A program made the translations under genes and the position numbers. A model generated the notes under the pieces. It had not been told where the DNA came from. It saw only the letters and a program-made list of their open reading frames with translations, and ran no database searches. Source: JAXDMU01 sp963762435 (lineage in GTDB: Bacteria > Pseudomonadota > Alphaproteobacteria > ATCC43930 > CGMCC-115725). Taken from it: a stretch of DNA of 64,000 nt. The stretch spans positions 124,001-188,000 of the forward strand of contig CAVXLN010000040.1 of the NCBI GenBank assembly GCA_963762435.1, in the 5' to 3' direction. This document shows, one piece after another, positions 35,177 through 43,499 of this stretch. The stretch's first letter is position 1; the number at the start of each line of letters is the position of its first letter.

Positions 35177-37741
35177 TTGAGCGACATGGGCGTCGATAAA
35201 CCCGGCCAGCTGCGCGTCGCCAACCCGGAGCAGCGGGCGTTCCTCTATCGCCGCGTGCTGAAGCGGGGCGTTCCGGTGAATGCGCCGTCAAACCGGCCGC
35301 CGCCCGTTCCGCCGCTGCCCCAGGTCGATCTCCAGGCCAAGGCGGCCTATGAGGCGGCCGCGGCCAAGGCGCAGCCGACGATCGATGCGGCCGAGCGCGT
35401 GCTGGCAGCGCTGCCTCTGTCGCAGGAGGTCGCGGGGGAACGGCCCCAATACACGACGATGTCGAACCGGCTCGCCTTCACGCTGCAGCCACCTGTCATC
35501 TACGGGCCGGCGCTGACCGATCTCCGGGCCAAGGAGACGGCGGCGAAGGCGGTGCTGACCGCCAAGGCGCGGGCCGACGCCAACAGCTTCAAGGTACGGC
35601 AGGTGACGGGTCAGAAGGCCCAGCACGAGGAGATGACGGATCTCAGCAACGAGGTCATCCGGACCTACTTCAATCCCAATGCGGCGAGTTCGGCGGCTCG
35701 TATCGAGAAGGAGAAGCTCAATCCAGGTAAGCACTTCAAGGAATATCTTAAAGCATTGGGTACGGTCGAGGCGAGCCGCGCCAACCTGCCCAAGGCGCCG
35801 CCCTTTCCCGCCAACAATGTGCAGGCCGTGAAGCAGCATAGCGAGACGCTGTTCCAGGTGGCGCAAGCCTATCTCACCCATTTCGAGACGGATCTGAGCG
35901 ACCGCGACAAGCGCGACAAGGCCAATCAGCGGAAGTTCCAGATCGTCAGCGAAGGACTCAAGGCGGCGCGGCAGATGGTCCTCGCGATGGATATCCAGTC
36001 GATCCCGGAACCGACGGCGCAGGCGCCCTGGGACCGCGTCACGGACACACGTGCCAACGGGCTCAAGGCTACGATCGCGTTCGAGACCGGCTACAAGAAG
36101 GGCGCCAGCCTGAATGAGGAGGGCACGGCCGGCCTGTCGCAGGCTTACTGGGTCGAATCCCTGCCGCTGGGTGCGGCCAAGGCGACCAAGAACTTCATCT
36201 TCAAGCCGATGAAGGGCGAAGGCAAGACGAGCGGGGACCATGTCGAGGGCGGAGGCGCCACACGCGAGGCGCTGGCATCGGCCAACGCCAAGCTGTTCGC
36301 CCAGCAGACCGGCTTCGACATGGGCATTCCCGAGACGCAGGTGACGACAATCGCGGCCCACGCGCTAGACCTCAAGGGTGGCGAGGCGGACGGGCAATCG
36401 CGTATCGGCTCGATCCAGGAATTCGCCAAGTCGGACGGGTCGGTGATGGACAAGCCGCCCTCGATCTTGGCGCAGATTCCGGCCAAGCAGTGCCAGAAGA
36501 TCGCCGTCTACGACATCATGGCGCTGAATTTCGACCGGCATGCCGGCAATCTCCTGCTGCAGACGCCGCAGAATGGCGGGCCGCCCGAGATGGTGCCGAT
36601 CGATCACGGCGCCACGCTGCCGACGCGCAACGATTTCGCCCAGACCGCCAACCTAGTGGGCGGCATGACCTATGCCGCGGGCACGGCGCGCGTGAAGAAC
36701 GCCATGCTGCGCATCCCGGGTGCTTACGAGAAGTTCGATGAGGAGACCATCGCCAAGCTGGCGCTGCTCGATCCCGACGCGATGGTGCAGGGCATGCGCG
36801 ACCAATTGACGGCACTCGAGCAGGTCAATCCGGGCATGAACGCCCAGGGCATGGTGGCCGACGAGAGCCTCCAGATGTCGAAGCGCTCGATGATGTTCTT
36901 GAAGAAGGCGGCGCCGGATCTGAGCCCAGCCGAGATCCTGCTGGCGATCGGCCAGCATGGCCCCAGGCTGTTCGATGCGACCGACCAGAATTTCGACAAT
37001 GTCGCCACGGCCATCATCAACCAGATGAAGCCGAAGGGAGCGGCCTATGCCGAGATCTTCACGACCAGCAGCCAGCGGCGCGACGAGATCTTCGAGACGC
37101 TGGAGAAGAATGGCTGGTCGCCGGGCCATGGCAAGCTCGGCGAGTGGGTGATGGCGAACCCAGCCGAGGCTCTGAGGCTCTATAAATCCGGCACCGTCAA
37201 TCAAGCAGCCCAGGGCGATGAAAGCGATCGGATCGCCAATCCGAACGACGTCGCGAACTTCCTTGGGACGCTCGACGAGACCAAGATGCTGCGCCAGTCG
37301 ATCGGCAAGCTGACCGCGGCGGCGATCGAGCATCTGGCCGATGTCGACCGGACCCTGGCGGCGACGCTCGATCCGCTGCGCGCCGACGTGAAGACGCTGC
37401 TGCAGGCCGGCGATGTGGCAGGGGCCGAGGCGAAGGCGCGCGAGCTGGAGCTCCAGGCCCTCTATCTGGCCTTGCCGGGCATCCGCGCCGAAGCGGATCG
37501 GCTTTATGCCGAGCGCGACCGGCTGTTCCCGGGCATGGCGCCGACCAACGAGGCGGAGAAGGCAAAGGTCGACAAGATTCGCGACAAGGCGAAGCACGAT
37601 GCCGCCTATGTGATGGTCAATCGGCGCTCCAATCTCGATACGGCCTACAACAACATCACCACCGTGACCGGCCCGAACCCGGACCTCAAGGCGGCCAAGG
37701 CGGAGCTCGCCAAGATCCGGCGCTATACCGGGGCGGCGTAG
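35177..37741 (+). CDS. PI3/PI4-kinase-fold effector candidate
   Basis: The 854-residue product has a central region resembling phosphatidylinositol 3/4-kinases and related actin-fragmin kinases: a possible nucleotide Lys in NFIFKPMKGEG (about 337-347), catalytic loop ALNFDRHAGNLLL (about 448-460; compare DRHxxN) and metal site MVPIDHG (about 470-476; compare hIDFG). The N-terminal 280 residues and the C-terminal 350 are helical and charged, without known domains or signal peptide. Such bacterial kinases are often injected effectors acting on host lipids or proteins; activity here is unproven. The start is TTG at 35177, chosen because GGGAG lies 7 nt upstream; the first ATG (35186) is too far. 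Paired with the small gene just upstream. Confidence 0.68.
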   Translation: MSDMGVDKPGQLRVANPEQRAFLYRRVLKRGVPVNAPSNRPPPVPPLPQVDLQAKAAYEAAAAKAQPTIDAAERVLAALPLSQEVAGERPQYTTMSNRLAFTLQPPVIYGPALTDLRAKETAAKAVLTAKARADANSFKVRQVTGQKAQHEEMTDLSNEVIRTYFNPNAASSAARIEKEKLNPGKHFKEYLKALGTVEASRANLPKAPPFPANNVQAVKQHSETLFQVAQAYLTHFETDLSDRDKRDKANQRKFQIVSEGLKAARQMVLAMDIQSIPEPTAQAPWDRVTDTRANGLKATIAFETGYKKGASLNEEGTAGLSQAYWVESLPLGAAKATKNFIFKPMKGEGKTSGDHVEGGGATREALASANAKLFAQQTGFDMGIPETQVTTIAAHALDLKGGEADGQSRIGSIQEFAKSDGSVMDKPPSILAQIPAKQCQKIAVYDIMALNFDRHAGNLLLQTPQNGGPPEMVPIDHGATLPTRNDFAQTANLVGGMTYAAGTARVKNAMLRIPGAYEKFDEETIAKLALLDPDAMVQGMRDQLTALEQVNPGMNAQGMVADESLQMSKRSMMFLKKAAPDLSPAEILLAIGQHGPRLFDATDQNFDNVATAIINQMKPKGAAYAEIFTTSSQRRDEIFETLEKNGWSPGHGKLGEWVMANPAEALRLYKSGTVNQAAQGDESDRIANPNDVANFLGTLDETKMLRQSIGKLTAAAIEHLADVDRTLAATLDPLRADVKTLLQAGDVAGAEAKARELELQALYLALPGIRAEADRLYAERDRLFPGMAPTNEAEKAKVDKIRDKAKHDAAYVMVNRRSNLDTAYNNITTVTGPNPDLKAAKAELAKIRRYTGAA

Positions 37742-38027
37742 ACCCACAGGTCTCGATCGCGATCGGAGGCGTCCGTCGATGATGGCCTGCAGGGGTTCGG
37801 GATAGTTGTTGCCCTGCGCAACGATGATCGGTCCGACGATTGGTATGAGACCGAGCGCACGCTCCGTGCGGCGGACCAGCCGCACGCGACATCGGCCCGA
37901 AAAAAATCTTCCGCAAGAATGCAACTGACTGCGTCCAGCGATTGCTCTCCACCGTAGAATAAGCGCACGTCGCTGATCGTGTCGATAGAAATGCACGTTA
38001 GAATACAACCAAGAGCATGGAGTTGTT

Positions 38028-38207
38028 ATGAACGCTTTCGCATCCAAGAAAATCGAAGCTTCGTCGCGGATCCTCGGCCGGGTTCTGGCCAAGGAGATCA
38101 CCGAGGAAGAAATGGCGGCGGTCGCCGGCGGCGCTCTCACCACGAGCTCGTTCGTGTCGTCACGCAAAAGCCAGCCGGATGACGGGCCGGGCATCGGCCA
38201 GCCGTAA
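38028..38207 (+). CDS. RiPP precursor peptide with double-glycine leader (graspetide-like)
   Basis: This is a 59-codon gene with GGAG 7 nt before its ATG. The leader (residues 1-35) is helical and acidic near its end, ITEEEMAAVAGG, a classical double-glycine cleavage site for C39 peptidases. The core (36-59) is ALTTSSFVSSRKSQPDDG followed by PGIGQP: six Thr/Ser residues before a DD pair, the arrangement needed for side-chain ester or amide rings made by MvdD-type ATP-grasp ligases. The next three genes encode such a ligase, a HlyD adaptor and a C39 ABC exporter. The upstream 286-nt gap (37742-38027) shows no convincing gene. The ring pattern is inference. Confidence 0.82.
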   Translation: MNAFASKKIEASSRILGRVLAKEITEEEMAAVAGGALTTSSFVSSRKSQPDDGPGIGQP

Positions 38208-38212
38208 TTTTC

Positions 38213-38258
38213 GGCGAAGCTTCAGAATTTTCGCCGTCCCGGCGCATCGCGCGCCGGG
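38213..38258 (+). terminator. Two hairpins between precursor and ligase genes
   Basis: GGCGAA/TTCGCC (38213-38218 with 38230-38235) and a perfect 8-bp stem CCCGGCGC/GCGCCGGG with loop ATCGC (38238-38258) lie just after the precursor stop. No T-tract follows, so this is more likely a partial terminator or mRNA-stabilising stem that keeps precursor levels above those of the ligase. Confidence 0.45.
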
Positions 38259-38287
38259 GCATCCCGGTTTGCTGATCGAGCTGATCC

Positions 38288-39409
38288 ATGGCGAGAATAT
38301 TAATCCTCGGCCACTCGTCCGATGCCCATGTCGCGGCCGTCGAATGGGGGCTTCGAAACCTGAACGTCTCGGCAACGACTTGGCGGATGGATCGTTTCCC
38401 GGCGGGCCAGGAAGCGAATATTGAAATTGGCGGGGACGGGTCGGTTTCGGTTGCGGCCGCAGATACGATTGCGCGCGATGCGCAGTTTGACGTGGTCTGG
38501 TTTCGGCGTCGTGCCTATCCGACCGTTCATTCCGACCTGCATCCAAGCGACCGGCGGGTAGCACGGGACGAGAGCGAACAGTTCCTGCGGAACGCCATCA
38601 ATGTCCTGGCGCCCTCGGCCCGATGGATCAACCCATTGGACCGGCGAGACTTTGCCGCCAGCAAGGCGCTGCAGCTCCGGGAAGCCGCTCTAGCCGGGTT
38701 TGCCATACCGGACACTTTGATCTCGAACGACCCTGCCGCGATCCGGCGCTTCTATCGCCGGCACGACGGCAACGTCATTCTAAAGCCGTTTCGATCCGTT
38801 GCTTGGCACTCGGGAGAACAGCGGCTCAGCTTGTTCACCGCGAACCGGGTCAAGGCCGACGCGCTGGCGAGTGATTTTTCGATCCAGGCGGCTCCGGGAA
38901 TTTTCCAGCCCTGTCTTGCCAAGGAATTCGAGCTGCGCGTGACGGTGATGGGGGCGGCCTGTTTCGCTGCCCGGCTGAGCGACGGCCATATCAAGGGACG
39001 GCAGGCGATCGACTGGAAGTTGGATCTGAAGAAACTCGAGATCGCCCCCTACGCACTGCCCGACGATTTGCGCACGACCTGTCTCACGCTGATGCGCCGG
39101 CTCGGCCTGGTCTTCGGCTGCATCGACATCATCCGGACGGCGGCGGGCGAATGGGTTTTTCTGGAGGTCAACGAGATGGGGCAGTTTCTCTGGGTCGAGG
39201 AGTTGCTGCCGGAAATGCCTTTGCTGGCCGCCTTCGCGGCGTTTCTCCAGGATGGATCGCCGGAATTTCGCTGGTCCCCTCCGCAGTCGCGACAACCGAC
39301 AATGGCGGAATACCGCGCCTCTGCCGACCATCGGCGGTTTGAGGCCGAGGAACAGGATGAGGCGATTCTGGAAAGACATTATGGCGGCCCGATCGAGGAG
39401 GTCGCTTAG
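38288..39409 (+). CDS. MvdD-like ATP-grasp RiPP ligase
   Basis: Enzymes of this group use ATP to activate Asp/Glu side chains of a precursor peptide and join them to Ser, Thr or Lys side chains, forming macrocycles. The 373-residue product has the group's N-terminal part (FDVVWFRRRAYPTV; SEQFLRNAINVL; INPLDRRDFAASKALQL) and the ATP-grasp fold: VILKPFRS (ATP Lys), QPCLAKEFELRVTVMG, and C-terminal FGCIDIIRT...WVFLEVNEMGQFLWVE, in which Asp, Glu and Asn bind Mg2+. The gene follows the precursor by 80 nt. The substrate is presumably that peptide. GC is a little lower than in flanking housekeeping genes. Confidence 0.86.
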   Translation: MARILILGHSSDAHVAAVEWGLRNLNVSATTWRMDRFPAGQEANIEIGGDGSVSVAAADTIARDAQFDVVWFRRRAYPTVHSDLHPSDRRVARDESEQFLRNAINVLAPSARWINPLDRRDFAASKALQLREAALAGFAIPDTLISNDPAAIRRFYRRHDGNVILKPFRSVAWHSGEQRLSLFTANRVKADALASDFSIQAAPGIFQPCLAKEFELRVTVMGAACFAARLSDGHIKGRQAIDWKLDLKKLEIAPYALPDDLRTTCLTLMRRLGLVFGCIDIIRTAAGEWVFLEVNEMGQFLWVEELLPEMPLLAAFAAFLQDGSPEFRWSPPQSRQPTMAEYRASADHRRFEAEEQDEAILERHYGGPIEEVA

Positions 39410-39446
39410 CGGAGCTTGAGCTGAGCGGTCACGAGAAAGATTGGCC

Positions 39447-40703
39447 ATGTCGAGAGACCCTAGCCTCGACCCCACGACGATCATCGTGCAGCGGCCCTAC
39501 GGCGGCGCTGTTGCCGGGTTGGCGTTCCCGCATCGCAACAGCCTGGTCGCCCTGGCGGTCCTACTTTCCGTGGCGATGCTCGTCATCGCCGGGGCGACGC
39601 CCTATTCCCGAACCGTATCGGCCCAGGGGCTGACGGCGTTCGTCAGCGGTTCGGCGCAAATCGCAGCACCGCAGCCGGGCGTGGTCGCCATCGTCCATGT
39701 TCGCGAGGGAGATCTGGTGGCCGAGGGGGCGGCGCTGGTGACACTCGATCTGCACAAATACGGCGCCACCGGCCCGGCGCTCGACCAGCAGCTCTCGGCC
39801 CTGTTCAAGAACCAGCGTGACCTGTTGCAGGAGCAGATCGCGGCCGAGACCGATCGGGCTCAATTGGCGGCCGACCGCTTCGCCGCCAAGAAGACGGAAA
39901 TGGCCGATCAGATCGAGGTGTTGAGCCGCCAAATGCAGCTTCAGGACGATCTGGTGACGCTCGACACGGCGGCTGTGCGGTCGGTGCAGGAACTGCGGCA
40001 AAAGGGCTATATTACGGCCGTCGAGCTGGATCACCGCGAGGAAACCCTGCTGGTCGCCAGGCAGCGGCTGGCGGATCTGCACCGCCAGCAGATCGGGGCC
40101 CAATCGGAACTGTCGGATGCCGAGGCAACGGCGAAGGAGACCGGCCGGCAGACGGTGGAAAGCGTCGCCCGGCTGAAGGCGGCGATCGCCGATATCGATC
40201 AGCAGATGGCCCGCGCCGATGCCGAAGGGCGCTTGATCCTGCGGGCTCCGATCGCCGGCCGGGTCGCTTTGGTGTCGCTGCAGCCGGGCCAGCAAGCCGA
40301 TCCGAGCCAGCCGGTGTTGACGATCGTGCCGGTCGACAAGCCGCTCGAGATCAAGCTGTTCGTGCCCTCGCGCGCGGCCGGCATCCTCAAGGCCGGACAA
40401 ACCGCCCGGCTCGCCTTCGATGCGTTTCCCTATCAGGATTTCGGCTTCCTGTTCGGGACGGTCAGCGAAGTCTCGACGGTCGGTGCCAATCCGGAGCTTG
40501 GCCGGCCGAGCCGGGAAGATCGCGAACCGCTGTTTCGCGTGACGGTTTCGCTGCCGAAGCAAGCGATCGGCCACCATGATCGGGTGTTTCCCCTGACGCC
40601 GGACATGCGCGTCTCGGCACGGGTCATCGTCGAGCGGAAATCCGTGTTCGGCTGGGCCGCCGCCGCCATCCGGCAGTTGCTGCCGGCTGGGGCACAGGCT
40701 TAG
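39447..40703 (+). CDS. HlyD-family periplasmic adaptor of the peptide exporter
   Basis: This is a membrane-fusion protein that links an inner-membrane ABC exporter to the outer membrane. The 418-residue product has a cytoplasmic N-terminus, one membrane segment (SLVALAVLLSVAMLVIAGAT, about residues 28-47), a lipoyl/barrel-sandwich half (GVVAIVHVREGDLVAEGAAL), a long coiled coil (about 100-240) and the second lipoyl half (LILRAPIAGRVALVSLQPGQ). The N-terminal RPYGGAVAGLAFPHR resembles adaptors of double-glycine peptide exporters. I start at ATG 39447; a TTG at 39441 is possible. Nine nt separate it from the ABC gene. The outer-membrane partner is not in this window. Confidence 0.88.
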   Translation: MSRDPSLDPTTIIVQRPYGGAVAGLAFPHRNSLVALAVLLSVAMLVIAGATPYSRTVSAQGLTAFVSGSAQIAAPQPGVVAIVHVREGDLVAEGAALVTLDLHKYGATGPALDQQLSALFKNQRDLLQEQIAAETDRAQLAADRFAAKKTEMADQIEVLSRQMQLQDDLVTLDTAAVRSVQELRQKGYITAVELDHREETLLVARQRLADLHRQQIGAQSELSDAEATAKETGRQTVESVARLKAAIADIDQQMARADAEGRLILRAPIAGRVALVSLQPGQQADPSQPVLTIVPVDKPLEIKLFVPSRAAGILKAGQTARLAFDAFPYQDFGFLFGTVSEVSTVGANPELGRPSREDREPLFRVTVSLPKQAIGHHDRVFPLTPDMRVSARVIVERKSVFGWAAAAIRQLLPAGAQA

Positions 40704-40712
40704 GCGGCAGCT

Positions 40713-42935
40713 ATGGCGATCGGCTTCCCCTCCTGGCGGCGCGCGGCGAAAGTGCCGCTGATCCTGCAGGGCACGGTCGCGGAATGCGGTCTCGCCTGCG
40801 TCGCCATGGTCGCGGCGTTTCATGGCCAGGAGCTCGACCTGATCGAGCTGCGCCGCCGCTTCCCCGCCTCGTCGAGGGGGATGACGCTGCAAGCTTTGTT
40901 CCGAATCGGCCAGCGCCTGAACATGGTGGCGCGCGGCCTGCGCATCGCCGCCGAAGACGTTGCCGGGCTTCAATTGCCGGCGATCCTGCATTGGGATCAC
41001 GGCCATTATGTCGTGCTGACCAAGGTGGGCCGCCGGTCCGTCGCGATCAACGATCCGGCGGACGGCGTCACCCGCTATAGCTGGGTCGAATTCGCCAAGC
41101 ATTTTACCGGCTTCGCCTTGGAGCTGAGGCCGTCCGAAAACTTCGAAGTCAAGCGGACCGCCCGCAAATTGCGGCTTCGGGATCTGTTCGGCCGCGTACC
41201 GGAAGTGCGGGCACTGGCCGTGCAGACGGCGTTGCTGTCGATCCTGCTGCAGATCTTCGCCGTCATCAGCCCGCTCTACATCAAGGTCGCGGTCGACGAA
41301 GTGGCGGTAACCGGCGATGATTCGGCACTGCTCGGCCTGGCTTTGGGCTTCACCTTGCTGGCCATGGTCAATGCCTTGATCGACCGGCTGCGCGCGGTGA
41401 TCCTGACCAAGACCGGCGGCGTGATCAGCTATAGCCTGGCGACCAATTTGTTCAATCATTTCACCCGCCTGCCGCTGCCCTGGTTCGAGCAGCGGCACAT
41501 CGGCGACATGGCCTCGAAATTTGCCGCGACCGACCCGATCAAGAAATTCGTCACCGAGGAGTTGCCGGCCGCACTGGTCGACGGCGTGATGGTCGGCATT
41601 TTGATGGTCGCCCTGTCGTTGTCGAGCGCCAAGCTGGCCGGCATCGTCATCGCCTCTTTCTCGCTGTGCCTCGCGCTGCGCTGGACGACCTTGACCAAGG
41701 CCAAGGAGCTTGGTCAGGACATGGTGCGGGCCGAGGGGTTGGAACACAGCGCCTTCGTCGAAACCGCGCTCGCGATCCAGAGCATCAAGATCGCCGGCCG
41801 CGAGGCCGAACGGCAAAGCTATTGGCAGAACCGCTATGCCCGGGCGCTGCGCGCCAGGCTCGGCTACACGCAGTTTCAGTCGGGCCTGACGGCGCTGGCG
41901 GGTGCCATCGTCGCGATCGAGAACGTCATCATCATCTATGCGGCGATCGTCATGAACCTATCCGGCGAGATGTCGCTGGGGCTGGTTTTCACCTTCCTGG
42001 CCTATCGCCAGCAATTCGTCGACAAGGGCGCGCGCCTGATCAATGCCGCGCAGGAGCTGCGCCTGCTGGATCTGCATCTCGATCGCGTCGCCGACATCGC
42101 CTTGAACGAGCGCGAAAGCAGCATCGGCGACGCGGCACTGGTGCCGGCGCGGATCGAGGGTGCCGTGAGGCTGCGCGATCTCTGCTTTCGCTATGCGGAA
42201 TATGAGAAGGAGCTGCTCTCCGGCATCGATCTCAGCATAGCACCCGGCGAATTCGTGGCGGTCACCGGCCCGTCGGGCGGCGGCAAGACGACGCTGATGA
42301 AGATCATGCTGGGCCTGTTCGAGCCGACCGCCGGCGAAGTGCTGATCGACGGCAAGCCGCTGCGCCGGCTCGGCCTCAACTCCTTCCGCTCGCAGATCGG
42401 CGTGGTGCTACAGGACGACCATCTGCTGTCCGGCACCATCGCCGACAATATCTGCTTCTTCGACAGCGAGATCGATATCGGCTGGATGCGCGACTGCGCC
42501 ACCATGGCCGGGATCGACGCCGAGATCATGGCAATGCCGATGAACTACAACACGGTCCTCGGCGATATGGGCCAGTCGCTCTCGGGCGGCCAACGCCAGC
42601 GAGTCCTGCTCGCCCGCGCGCTCTATCGCCGGCCGAAGATGCTGTTCATGGATGAAGGCACCAGCCATCTCGACGTGGATAAGGAAATGCAGGTCAACCA
42701 GGCGCTGGCCTCGCTCTCGATCACCCGCATCATCATCGCCCACCGCCCTGATACGGTGCGCGCCGCCGATCGGGTGCTGCTGCTGAAAGACGGTGGCACC
42801 CTGGTCGAGCTGACCCCCGACCGCCGTGACCCGAAGCACCACCCCCATCTGGCTCCGGTGCTACATCGGGGCGGCGGTGAGCCGAAGGATCTTGATCGCA
42901 TCGAGATCGAGGCGACCGTCGATGATGGCCTTTAG
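40713..42935 (+). CDS. Peptidase-containing ABC transporter (C39 peptidase, permease, ATPase)
   Basis: This protein cleaves double-glycine leaders and exports the released core peptide. The 740-residue product has an N-terminal C39 domain with catalytic Cys in GTVAECGLACVAMV (about residues 21-34), His in LHWDHGHYVVL and Asp in AINDPADG; a six-helix permease (about 160-440); and an ATPase with Walker A GPSGGGKTT, signature LSGGQRQR, Walker B MLFMDEG and the H-loop in IIIAHRP. It is the natural partner of the precursor at 38028. Its last 25 codons overlap the convergent purN-like gene by 75 nt, so the C-terminal tail is unusual. Confidence 0.92.
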   Translation: MAIGFPSWRRAAKVPLILQGTVAECGLACVAMVAAFHGQELDLIELRRRFPASSRGMTLQALFRIGQRLNMVARGLRIAAEDVAGLQLPAILHWDHGHYVVLTKVGRRSVAINDPADGVTRYSWVEFAKHFTGFALELRPSENFEVKRTARKLRLRDLFGRVPEVRALAVQTALLSILLQIFAVISPLYIKVAVDEVAVTGDDSALLGLALGFTLLAMVNALIDRLRAVILTKTGGVISYSLATNLFNHFTRLPLPWFEQRHIGDMASKFAATDPIKKFVTEELPAALVDGVMVGILMVALSLSSAKLAGIVIASFSLCLALRWTTLTKAKELGQDMVRAEGLEHSAFVETALAIQSIKIAGREAERQSYWQNRYARALRARLGYTQFQSGLTALAGAIVAIENVIIIYAAIVMNLSGEMSLGLVFTFLAYRQQFVDKGARLINAAQELRLLDLHLDRVADIALNERESSIGDAALVPARIEGAVRLRDLCFRYAEYEKELLSGIDLSIAPGEFVAVTGPSGGGKTTLMKIMLGLFEPTAGEVLIDGKPLRRLGLNSFRSQIGVVLQDDHLLSGTIADNICFFDSEIDIGWMRDCATMAGIDAEIMAMPMNYNTVLGDMGQSLSGGQRQRVLLARALYRRPKMLFMDEGTSHLDVDKEMQVNQALASLSITRIIIAHRPDTVRAADRVLLLKDGGTLVELTPDRRDPKHHPHLAPVLHRGGGEPKDLDRIEIEATVDDGL

Positions 42936-43499
42936 CGTCTCGACATAAAGCAGCCCCTCGATCGCCTGGGTGCGGGCGGCGAGCGTTTCCACCGTCTCGC
43001 CCGGCCGGACCGGGATCTCGCACTGGGCCAGAATGGCGCCGTGGTCATACTCGCCATCGACGAGATGGATCGTGGCGCCGGAGGTCGCCGCGTCGGCGTC
43101 GATGACGGCGCGGAACACCCGGTCGCCATACATGCCGGTGCCGCCGAAGTGCGGCAGCAAAGCCGGATGGATGTTGAGGATGCGGCCGGCGAAGGTGCTC
43201 AAAGTAGCGGGGCCGAGCTTGCGCAGATAGCCCGACAGCAGCACGAGGTTGGCGCCGTGCTCGGCGAGGGAAGCGGCGATGGCGGCATCGGCCTCGTCGG
43301 GTCCGCCGCAGAGGCGCGCATTCAGGACCAGTGCAGGGACGCCTCGCTCGCGGGCGAAGTCGAGCGCCGGCGCGTCCGCGTTGTTCGAGATGAGCAGCAC
43401 CGCTTCGGCCGCGAGCGTGCCGGCTTCGATCGCGTCGAGGATCGCGCGCATGCTGGTGCCCCGATGCGAGGCGAGGAAGCCCAGGCGGAGCGGTCTCAA
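42861..43499 (-). CDS. purN: PurN-like formyltransferase
   Basis: The product resembles phosphoribosylglycinamide formyltransferase, which transfers a formyl group from 10-formyl-tetrahydrofolate to GAR in purine synthesis. The 212-residue length fits. Seen: LGFLASHRGTSMRAIL at the N-terminus, LLSGYLRKLGP, the catalytic Asn/His in ILNIHPALLPHFGG and VDGEYDHGAILAQ with the conserved Asp. FLASHRGT differs from the usual VLISGxGSN loop, so it may be a PurN relative with another substrate. It overlaps gph by ATGA (43499/43496), and its 3' end overlaps the ABC gene by 75 nt on the opposite strand. Confidence 0.82.
   Translation of the reverse strand: MRPLRLGFLASHRGTSMRAILDAIEAGTLAAEAVLLISNNADAPALDFARERGVPALVLNARLCGGPDEADAAIAASLAEHGANLVLLSGYLRKLGPATLSTFAGRILNIHPALLPHFGGTGMYGDRVFRAVIDADAATSGATIHLVDGEYDHGAILAQCEIPVRPGETVETLAARTQAIEGLLYVETLKAIIDGRLDLDAIKILRLTAAPM

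Noticed and set aside
37740..37968. Minus-strand protein-like segments (MRLFYGGEQSLDAVS, then LGLIPIVGPIIVAQGNN) in different frames
   Set aside because: Could be a gene remnant broken near a T run, but no family is recognised and neither frame has a ribosome site, so it is not called.
36653..38194. A 513-codon minus-strand frame across the PI3K-like gene
   Set aside because: It is mostly antisense to the 854-residue gene, which has a ribosome site and catalytic motifs; the frame has no recognised domain.
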